Source of the DNA: an uncultured Oscillospiraceae bacterium
Lineage (GTDB): Bacteria > Bacillota > Clostridia > Oscillospirales > Oscillospiraceae
Assembly (NCBI GenBank): GCA_947626345.1
Contig: CANQSF010000009.1
Coordinates: forward strand, 1-64,000
DNA: 64,000 nt
Direction of reading: 5' to 3'
Under the pieces are notes generated by a model. It was given only the letters and a program-made list of their open reading frames with translations. It had not been told where the DNA came from and did not search any database. Positions 53,841-60,863 of this stretch are shown piece by piece (positions within the stretch are counted from its first letter, which is position 1; the number at the start of each line of letters is the position of its first letter). Position numbers and translations under genes: made by a program.

Positions 53841-56041
53841 CCGTCACGGTGGCGAAGAGCGCCGGATTCTGCTTTGGCGTGGACAGGGCCGTGGCGCTGA
53901 CGGAAAAGGCGCTTGCGGAGGTCGGCTCCTGCTGGAGCCTGGGCGAGCTGATCCACAACCGGGACGCGGTGGCGCGGCTGAAGGACAAGGGCCTGCAGGT
54001 GGCGGACCGGGCGGAGGACGTGCCGGCGGGAGAGGCGGTGGTGATCCGCTCCCACGGTATTTCCCGGGCGGAACGGGACATACTGGAAGGGAAGGGCTGC
54101 CCCATCGTGGACGCCACGTGCCCCAAGGTGTCCCGCATCCACCGGATCGTGGAGCGCGCCGGCGGCGAGGGCCGGCAGGTGGTGGTGTTCGGCGAGCCAA
54201 CCCATCCGGAGGTCCGGGGCATCTGCGGCTGGTGCGAGGGCGCCGCGGTCGTGCGGGATATGGAGGAGTTCCTCCGCTGGATGGAACAGGCGGATATGGG
54301 ACCGGACAGCCGTCTCACGGTGGTTTTTCAGACCACCTCCAACAAAGAAATTAGTGAACAAAGTATTAATTCAATAAAAAAACTGTGTACAAACGCTGAG
54401 ATATTTGATACAATATGCGATGCTACGAGCATTAGGCAAAATGAGGCCAGACAGCTCGCCGCTACCTGCGACGCGATGATCGTGGCGGGGGGGAAGCACA
54501 GCGCCAACTCCATCCATCTGGCGCAGATCTGTGCGGAGAATTGTCCCACCGTCCTGTTCGTGGAAAGAGCGGACGAGCTGGACCGAGAGACCCTTTCCGG
54601 GTGTTCTTCCGTCGGCATCACTGCTGGCGCCTCGACGCCCTCGTGGATAATTAAGGAGGTAGTAAACAAAATGAACGAGCCTGAGATCCTGAAAGAAGAA
54701 CCCGTCGCCGAGGAGACCCCCGTGGTCGAAGCGCCTGCCGTCGAGACGGCGCCCGCTGCAGAGGAAGCGCCTGTCGCCGAGGAGGCTCCCGTTGCCGAGG
54801 AGACCGCCCCTGTCGAGGAGGCCCCGGCCGCACCGGCGGAGAAGAGCTTTGACCAGCTTCTGGAGGACTCCATCCGCACCATCCACAACGGCGACACCGT
54901 CACCGGCACCGTGGCCGCCATCGGCTCCACGGAGATCACCGTTGATCTGCCCACCAAGCACTCCGGATACATATCCGTATCCGAGTTCACCGACGACAAG
55001 CCCGGTGTGGACATCAACGAGCTGGTCAAGGTCGGCGATGAGATCCAGGCTTCCGTTGTTCGCGTCAACGACGTGGAGGGCACCGTGCAGCTGTCCAAGC
55101 GCCGTCTGGACGCCGCCAAGAGCTGGACCGACGTGGAGGCCGCCTACGAGGATGGCACCGTCCTAGGGGGCAAGGTCTCCGAGGAGAACAAGGGCGGCGT
55201 GGTCATCAACGTCAAGGGCATCCGGGTATTCATCCCCGCTTCCCAGACCGGCCTTGGCCGGGACGTGCCCATGAGCGAGCTGGTGGGCAAGACCGTTCGC
55301 TTCCGCATCACCGAGGTCAACCGCTCCCGCAAGCGCGTGGTGGGCTCCATCCGCAGCGTGGCCGTGCGTGAGCGCCGGGAGAAGGCGGACAAGATCTGGG
55401 CTGAGATCGAAAACGGCAAGGTCTATCAGGGCACCGTCAAGAGCATGACCAGCTATGGCGCCTTCGTGGACATCGGCGGCGTGGACGGCATGGTCCATGT
55501 CTCCGAGATCAGCTGGGACCGCATCCGCAAGCCGGAGGACGTGCTGTCCATCGGCCAGGAGGTGGAGGTCCGCGTCATCAGCTTCGACCCCGAGAAGCGG
55601 AAGATCTCTCTTGGCTACCGCAAGCCGGAGGATAACCCCTGGACCAAGTTCACCGAGACCTATCATCCCGGCGACGTGGCCAGCGTGAAGATCGTCAAGC
55701 TGATGCCCTTCGGCGCTTTCGCCGAGGTGCTGCCCGGCGTGGACGGCCTGATCCACATCTCCCAGATCGCCAACCGCCGCATCGGCAAGCCGGAAGAGGT
55801 CCTGTCCGTGGGGCAGGAGGTGGATGCGAAGATCACTGCTATCGACAACGAAAAGCAGAAGATCTCCCTGAGCATCCGCGCCCTCATCGAGCCGGAACCG
55901 GCGCCCGCCCGTCAGCGCGCGCCCAGAAAGCCCGCTCCCGAGCCCGAGCCGGAGGATGACGCCCTGGTGTATGAGATCTCCGCCACCGGCGAGGTCAGCG
56001 GCGTCGCTCCTGAAGAGGACGAGCCCACCGAAGAGGAATAA
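53837..56041 (+). CDS. ispH: IspH / S1-domain fusion (HMBPP reductase - S1 protein)
   Basis: A 734-residue fusion. Residues 1-278 are IspH, the last MEP-pathway enzyme making IPP and DMAPP; its three [4Fe-4S] cysteines are Cys12 (GFCFGV), the Cys in DATCPK, and Cys194 (TICDATS). An acidic linker with PVAEE-type repeats (about 279-345) leads to four S1 RNA-binding domains and a basic/Pro tail (RQRAPRKPA). The fusion is known in Clostridia. An internal ATG (54671) with a strong site could produce the S1 part alone. It overlaps cmk by four bases. Confidence 0.95.
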   Translation: MTVTVAKSAGFCFGVDRAVALTEKALAEVGSCWSLGELIHNRDAVARLKDKGLQVADRAEDVPAGEAVVIRSHGISRAERDILEGKGCPIVDATCPKVSRIHRIVERAGGEGRQVVVFGEPTHPEVRGICGWCEGAAVVRDMEEFLRWMEQADMGPDSRLTVVFQTTSNKEISEQSINSIKKLCTNAEIFDTICDATSIRQNEARQLAATCDAMIVAGGKHSANSIHLAQICAENCPTVLFVERADELDRETLSGCSSVGITAGASTPSWIIKEVVNKMNEPEILKEEPVAEETPVVEAPAVETAPAAEEAPVAEEAPVAEETAPVEEAPAAPAEKSFDQLLEDSIRTIHNGDTVTGTVAAIGSTEITVDLPTKHSGYISVSEFTDDKPGVDINELVKVGDEIQASVVRVNDVEGTVQLSKRRLDAAKSWTDVEAAYEDGTVLGGKVSEENKGGVVINVKGIRVFIPASQTGLGRDVPMSELVGKTVRFRITEVNRSRKRVVGSIRSVAVRERREKADKIWAEIENGKVYQGTVKSMTSYGAFVDIGGVDGMVHVSEISWDRIRKPEDVLSIGQEVEVRVISFDPEKRKISLGYRKPEDNPWTKFTETYHPGDVASVKIVKLMPFGAFAEVLPGVDGLIHISQIANRRIGKPEEVLSVGQEVDAKITAIDNEKQKISLSIRALIEPEPAPARQRAPRKPAPEPEPEDDALVYEISATGEVSGVAPEEDEPTEEE
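54386..54414 (+). promoter_or_regulatory. Possible internal promoter in ispH-S1
   Basis: TGTACA (54386-54391), a 17-bp spacer and TACAAT (54409-54414) inside an unusually AT-rich patch of about 100 bases. It would drive a transcript covering the internal start at 54671. Confidence 0.35.
54652..54673 (+). promoter_or_regulatory. Internal ribosome-binding site and start for an S1-only protein
   Basis: TAAGGAGG (54652-54659) is followed 11 bases later by ATG (MNEPEIL...), exactly at the junction of IspH and the S1 linker. Initiation here would give a 456-residue S1 protein independent of IspH. Confidence 0.6.
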
Positions 56042-56051
56042 GACAAGCACG

Positions 56052-56086
56052 ATAAAAAACAAGCGGCTTTGCCGCTTGTTTTTTAT
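56052..56086. terminator. Bidirectional terminator after ispH-S1
   Basis: A perfect 16-bp inverted repeat (ATAAAAAACAAGCGGC, loop TTT) giving a T-run on both strands between convergent genes. Confidence 0.92.
56070..56082. repeat. 13-bp direct repeat, left copy
   Basis: TGCCGCTTGTTTT, the right half of the terminator, is repeated at 56633-56645 on the other side of the low-GC GNAT gene. Confidence 0.6.
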
Positions 56087-56117
56087 TGTGTCCGTGCGCG
56101 GTGAGACGAACTGGAAG

Positions 56118-56603
56118 TTATCTTTCCAATCTCATTCTTGCCGCAGCAGCACCGATTTGCGTCATGCCTTGGTGTCCATCAAACCGAAATCCGTTTCGTT
56201 TATAAAACGCGATCGCCCTCTCGTTCTCCTTTAGTACCCAAATCGCGATATGGGGATAGTCTTTTAATAGAACGAGAGCCTCCTGTAATAATTGTTTCCC
56301 TATTCCGCATCCATAGTGGTCTGCTAAAACATAAAGCGCACCGATCTCGCCCGTGTTTGGCAGATCTCCATCGTGGTTTTCTCCATACTCAGCAAATCCA
56401 ATAACATGACCGTCTTTCTTTGCGATGATCGTGTTATCTGTTGAGCAGAAAGCCATTTCTTCACACTGTTCAAGAGTATGCTCATCTAGGTATTTCTGTT
56501 CAACGATCCCCGAATAAGCTTCTTGCCATGATTTCCAATGGACATACGCTTTTTCTCTGATTTCCGTATCCGTTTCTATCTTCTTAATAATGACTTTGTC
56601 CAT
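56118..56603 (-). CDS. GNAT family N-acetyltransferase
   Basis: A 161-residue acetyltransferase: acetyl-CoA motif DHYGCGIGKQLL (about 93-104) and C-terminal FYKRNGFRFDG. The closest general type is the stand-alone GNAT enzymes of unknown substrate. Base composition is far more AT-rich than all neighbours, the ribosome-binding site is poor, and 13-bp direct repeats flank it, which suggests recent insertion between ispH-S1 and recG. Confidence 0.85.
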   Translation of the reverse strand: MDKVIIKKIETDTEIREKAYVHWKSWQEAYSGIVEQKYLDEHTLEQCEEMAFCSTDNTIIAKKDGHVIGFAEYGENHDGDLPNTGEIGALYVLADHYGCGIGKQLLQEALVLLKDYPHIAIWVLKENERAIAFYKRNGFRFDGHQGMTQIGAAAARMRLER

Positions 56604-56632
56604 ATCTGTTTTCTACACATCGGCTCGGGAAA

Positions 56633-56645
56633 TGCCGCTTGTTTT
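56633..56645. repeat. 13-bp direct repeat, right copy
   Basis: Second copy of TGCCGCTTGTTTT, 563 bases from the first, between the GNAT start and the recG stop. Confidence 0.6.
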
Positions 56646-56662
56646 GATGCGAGCACACGCTC

Positions 56663-58717
56663 TTAGTTGAAGGTGTCGCTGTGGAGATCGAACAGGGCCG
56701 TGATGCGCTCTCGCAGCGGCCGGTTCTCCGGCATCTCCAGTGCCGGGTCCTCCTCCAGCAGGGCATGGGCCTCCTGCTGGGCCAGATGGAGCACCCGCAT
56801 ATCGCCGGCCAGGTCCGCCACATGCATCTCCGGCAGGCCGTGCTGCCGGGAGCCGAAGAAATCGCCGGGGCCCCGCAGGCGCAGGTCCTCCTCGGATATC
56901 TTGAAGCCGTCATTCGTCTTCGTCATGATGCCCAGCCGCGCCTGGGCCTCCGGGGAGTCCGCGTCGGAAAAGAGCACGCAGTAGCTCTTATGGCTGCCAC
57001 GGCCCACACGGCCACGGAGCTGGTGCAGCTGGCTCAGGCCGAACAGATCCGCGTTCTCCACGATCATCAGCGCCGCGTTGGGGATGTCCACGCCCACCTC
57101 GATCACCGTGGTGGACACCAGGATATCCGCTTCGCCGGCGGCAAAGGCGGCCATGACCGCGTCCTTTTCCTTCGCCTTCATCTTGCCGTGCACGCAGGAC
57201 ACCCGCAGGTCGGGGAACACGTCCCGCTGCAGGGTCCGGGCCCAGCTCTCGGCGCTCTTGCGGTCGGCGCTCTCGCCGTTTTCCTCCACCATGGGGCAGA
57301 CCACGAACACCTGCCGGCCCTCGCCCACCAGCCGGCGGACGAACCGCCAGATCCGCGGCCGCATGTCCTCGCCCAGGGCGAAAGTGTCCACTTTCTGCCG
57401 GCCGGGGGGCAGCTCGTCCAGCACGGAGATGTCCAGCTCGCCGTAGATGATCAGCGCCAGGGTGCGGGGGATGGGGGTGGCGGACATGACCAGCACGTGG
57501 GGCCGCTGGCCCTTGCCGGCCAGGGCGCTGCGCTGTTCCACGCCGAAGCGGTGCTGCTCGTCGGTGACTACCAGCCCCAGGTCGGCAAAGGTCACCCCCG
57601 CGCCGAGCAGCGCGTGGGTTCCCACGGCCACGTCGGCCATGCCCAGCGCGAGAAGCTCATGGGCCTTGCGCTTTTCCGATGCCTTCATCGAGCCCGTGAG
57701 CTTGATGAGCCGCACGCCGAGGGGCTCCAGCAGGGCGGAGAGATTCGTATAGTGCTGATCCGTCAGGATCTCCGTGGGGGCCATGAAGGCGGACTGCATG
57801 CCGTTTTTGGCGCACTGCCAGATGAGCGCCGCCGCCACCAGGGTCTTGCCGCTGCCCACGTCGCCCTGGAGCAGGCGGTCCATGGGCGCGCCGGAGGCCA
57901 TATCGGCCAGGGCCTCGTTCACGGCCCGCACCTGGGCGGCCGTGGGGCGGTAGGGGAGCGCGGCCCAGAACTCGTCCATGGGGCGCGCGGCGATGATGCG
58001 TCCGCCGGAGACCGTCCGCTCCCGGCGCATGTATCCCAGGGCCGCAGCCAGCACGAACAGCTCCTCGAACACCAGCCGCCGCCGGGCCTGCTCCAGCGCC
58101 TGGTCGTCCCGGGGCATGTGGATATTCTCGTAGGCGTAGCGGGCCTGGGCCAGATGGAGCCGGTCGGCCAGGGCCAGGGGCAGCGCGTCGGGGACGTGGC
58201 TGCCGCAGCGTGCGATGGCCTGCTCCATGGCGGAGAGGACCGCCTTCTGGGTCAGACCGGCGGTGAGGCGGTAGATGGGCAGGATGCGGCCCGTGACCAC
58301 GCCCTGGCGGTCGGCCCGCTCAAAGACGGGGTTGGTCATGGTCCGCCGCCGTCCCGCGGCGCTGAGCCGGCCGTAAAAGATATAGCTCTCGCCGGTGATC
58401 AGCTGGGACTTGAGAAAGTTCTGGTTGAACCAGGTGATGTCCACCGTGCCGGTGTCGTCCACTGCCCGCAGGTGCAGCAGCTCCATGCCCCGGCGCACGA
58501 AGGAGACGGTGGCCGGCGCAGCGGCCATGGCCCGCACGCACACCGGCGTCTCCAGAGGCGCGTCGGCGATGGCGTAGGTCATGCGCCGGTCCTCATATGC
58601 CCGGGGGAAATCGTTGAGGAGGTCGCCCAGCGTCCGCACGCCCAGCTTTTCAAAGGCTTTGGCCCTGGCGTCGCCCACGCCTTTCAGATCCCGGATGTCA
58701 GTCTGCAAAATATCCAT
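56663..58717 (-). CDS. recG: ATP-dependent DNA helicase RecG
   Basis: A 684-residue branch-migration helicase for stalled forks. The N-terminal wedge domain (LKGVGDARAKAFEKLG at the start) precedes the helicase core with Walker A GDVGSGKT, DEQH box and later QLRGRVGRGSHKSYC. The ATG is well placed for the family, yet no ribosome-binding site precedes it; the promoter predicts transcription starting at the ATG itself. Confidence 0.96.
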   Translation of the reverse strand: MDILQTDIRDLKGVGDARAKAFEKLGVRTLGDLLNDFPRAYEDRRMTYAIADAPLETPVCVRAMAAAPATVSFVRRGMELLHLRAVDDTGTVDITWFNQNFLKSQLITGESYIFYGRLSAAGRRRTMTNPVFERADRQGVVTGRILPIYRLTAGLTQKAVLSAMEQAIARCGSHVPDALPLALADRLHLAQARYAYENIHMPRDDQALEQARRRLVFEELFVLAAALGYMRRERTVSGGRIIAARPMDEFWAALPYRPTAAQVRAVNEALADMASGAPMDRLLQGDVGSGKTLVAAALIWQCAKNGMQSAFMAPTEILTDQHYTNLSALLEPLGVRLIKLTGSMKASEKRKAHELLALGMADVAVGTHALLGAGVTFADLGLVVTDEQHRFGVEQRSALAGKGQRPHVLVMSATPIPRTLALIIYGELDISVLDELPPGRQKVDTFALGEDMRPRIWRFVRRLVGEGRQVFVVCPMVEENGESADRKSAESWARTLQRDVFPDLRVSCVHGKMKAKEKDAVMAAFAAGEADILVSTTVIEVGVDIPNAALMIVENADLFGLSQLHQLRGRVGRGSHKSYCVLFSDADSPEAQARLGIMTKTNDGFKISEEDLRLRGPGDFFGSRQHGLPEMHVADLAGDMRVLHLAQQEAHALLEEDPALEMPENRPLRERITALFDLHSDTFN

Positions 58718-58723
58718 GGTCCG

Positions 58724-58752
58724 ATTTTACCACGAACGGCGGGAGAATTCAA
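58724..58752 (-). promoter_or_regulatory. recG promoter predicting a leaderless mRNA
   Basis: Minus strand: TTGAAT (58752-58747), a 17-bp spacer, TAAAAT (58729-58724). The A of the start codon lies seven bases after the -10 box. Confidence 0.6.
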
Positions 58753-58777
58753 TTTCCGATGCGCCATTTCCCGGCAC

Positions 58778-58806
58778 TTGCACTTTGCAGCTGGCTATGA
58801 TAAAAT
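58778..58806 (+). promoter_or_regulatory. Promoter of the M3 oligopeptidase gene
   Basis: TTGCAC (58778-58783), a 17-bp spacer and TAAAAT (58801-58806), back to back with the recG promoter. Confidence 0.6.
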
Positions 58807-58863
58807 CAAATCACGATTTTATTGATCGAAGGTCCGCCACGCGGACCGGAACGGAGGACATAC

Positions 58864-60570
58864 ATGATCAAATTCTCGGAAATGCCTTATGTGCGCCCGG
58901 ACGTGGAGCAGATGAAGAAGGATCTGGCGGCCATGACGGAGAAGCTGAAAAACGCCTCCAGCTACGCCGAGGCGAAGGAGCTGTTCCTGGCCAAGGAGCA
59001 GGAGGCCAAGCACGGCCGCACCATGGGCACGCTGGCCCACATCCGCCATAGCATCGACACCCGGGATGCGTTTTACGACGGGGAGATGAAGTTCTGGAAC
59101 GCCGCCGGCCCGGCCCTGCAGGAGTATGAGCAGCAGTGGACCATGGCCATGCTGGCCAGCCCCTTCCGGAAGGATTTCGAGGCGGAGTACGGCGATCTGA
59201 TGTTCGTCAACGCGGAGATCGCCCTGAAGGCGTTCTCCCCGGAGATCATCCCCGACCTGATCCAGGACAACGACCTGTCCCAGGAGTATGAAAAGCTGCT
59301 GGCGTCGGCCCAGATCCCCTTCGAGGGGGGCGTGTACACCCTCAGCCAGCTGACGCCCTTCAAAAACGACCCGGACGACGCCCGGCGCCTGGCGGCCTGG
59401 AAGGCGGAGGGGCAGTGGTACAAGGACAACCAGGACAAGCTAGACGACATCTACGACAAGCTGGTGCACCTGCGGGACGGCATGGGCAAGAAGCTGGGAT
59501 ACGGCGGCTACACCCCCCTGGGCTACTACAGCATGGGCCGCAACTGCTACACCAGGGAGGACGTGGAGCGCTTCCGGGAGGCGGTGGTGCAGTATCTCGT
59601 CCCGGTGGCGGACGCCATCTACCGGCGGCAGGCGGAGCGGCTGGGCAAGCAGTACCCCATGAGCTTTGCGGACAACGCGCTGGAGTTCCGCTCCGGCAAC
59701 CCCAGGCCCCAGGGCACGCCCGACGACATCCTGGCGGCGGGGAAGAAGTTCTATAACGAGCTGAGCCCGGAGACGGCGGAGTTTTTCAACACCATGCTGG
59801 ACATGGAGCTGCTGGACGTGCTGTCCACGGAGGGCAAGGAGGCCGGCGGCTACTGCACCAGCATCCCCGACTACGGCGTACCGTTCATCTTCGCCAACTT
59901 CAACGGCACCCAGCACGACGTGGAGGTGGTCACCCACGAGGCAGGCCACGCCTTCGCCTCCTGGATGAACAAGGACCGCGTCCCCGCCAGCTACATCTGG
60001 CCCAGCATGGAGGGCTGCGAGGTCCACTCCATGAGCATGGAGTTCATGGCCTGGCCCTGGGAGGAGGACTTCTTCGGTGACGATGCCCGGAAATTCCGCT
60101 ACAGCCACCTGGCCGGGGCGCTGACGTTCATCCCCTACGGCACCATGGTGGACCACTTCCAGCACGAGGTGTACGACCACCCGGAGATGACCCCGGCGGA
60201 GCGGCACGCCACCTGGAAGCGTCTGCTGGGGGTGTATATGCCCTGGATGAAGCTGGATGGGGACATCCCCTTCTACAGCGAGGGAGAGGGCTGGCAGCGC
60301 CAGCACCACATCTACTCCCGGCCGTTTTATTACATCGACTACTGCCTGGCCCAGACGGTGTCGCTGCAGTTCTGGGCGCTGCTGCAGGACGACCAGAAAG
60401 CGGCGTGGGCCAAGTACATGGCCTACACCCGTCAGGGCGGCAGCCGGGTGTTCACGGAGCTTCTGGCCAACGCGGGTCTGGAGAGCCCCTTCGATCCCCA
60501 CTGCCTGGCCGGCGTGTGCGAAAAGGCCAGCAAGTGGCTGGCGGATTACGACCTGGGCGGCATCCGGTAA
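58864..60570 (+). CDS. M3 family oligoendopeptidase (PepF-like)
   Basis: A 568-residue zinc peptidase with HEAGH (His358-His362) and the downstream Glu in the SMEF region. The start MIKFSEMPYV follows ggaggac. It degrades short peptides in the cytoplasm, matching the peptide transporter encoded next. Length is normal for the M3B oligoendopeptidase F group. Confidence 0.93.
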   Translation: MIKFSEMPYVRPDVEQMKKDLAAMTEKLKNASSYAEAKELFLAKEQEAKHGRTMGTLAHIRHSIDTRDAFYDGEMKFWNAAGPALQEYEQQWTMAMLASPFRKDFEAEYGDLMFVNAEIALKAFSPEIIPDLIQDNDLSQEYEKLLASAQIPFEGGVYTLSQLTPFKNDPDDARRLAAWKAEGQWYKDNQDKLDDIYDKLVHLRDGMGKKLGYGGYTPLGYYSMGRNCYTREDVERFREAVVQYLVPVADAIYRRQAERLGKQYPMSFADNALEFRSGNPRPQGTPDDILAAGKKFYNELSPETAEFFNTMLDMELLDVLSTEGKEAGGYCTSIPDYGVPFIFANFNGTQHDVEVVTHEAGHAFASWMNKDRVPASYIWPSMEGCEVHSMSMEFMAWPWEEDFFGDDARKFRYSHLAGALTFIPYGTMVDHFQHEVYDHPEMTPAERHATWKRLLGVYMPWMKLDGDIPFYSEGEGWQRQHHIYSRPFYYIDYCLAQTVSLQFWALLQDDQKAAWAKYMAYTRQGGSRVFTELLANAGLESPFDPHCLAGVCEKASKWLADYDLGGIR

Positions 60571-60670
60571 GGCACTGTCATTTTCACCCGAAATCCCCGG
60601 CCGGATATTTGCGGTGGCTGGGCAAAGTGCTGTAATTGGTCAAAACCGGCGGTATTTCCGGATTGTTTTC

Positions 60671-60699
60671 TTGACACCATCACGATAAAGTACTAAAAT
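60671..60699 (+). promoter_or_regulatory. Promoter of the peptide transporter operon
   Basis: Perfect TTGACA (60671-60676), a 17-bp spacer and TAAAAT (60694-60699), giving a leader of about 155 nt. Confidence 0.75.
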
Positions 60700-60720
60700 A
60701 CATTAAAATGTTCATAGGGT

Positions 60721-60789
60721 GGACGAACGTTCGTCCGCCGCGGACAGCACCGGGGGCCGGCCCCCGGGCGCCCCGTATGCTACGGGGCG
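60721..60789 (+). repeat. Three consecutive palindromes in the transporter leader
   Basis: GGACGAACGTTCGTCC (60721-60736), the 18-bp palindrome CCGGGGGCCGGCCCCCGG (60750-60767) and a 9-bp stem CGCCCCGTA/TACGGGGCG (60769-60789) lie in a row. No T-run follows, so they are not an ordinary terminator. The region 60571-60863 contains no gene. Confidence 0.7.
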
Positions 60790-60863
60790 TATGGGTACAT
60801 ATACAACATCTCTTCGGGGATTTGTAGAAAGCGTAAAACAAAAATTTTATAGGAGGAAACAAG

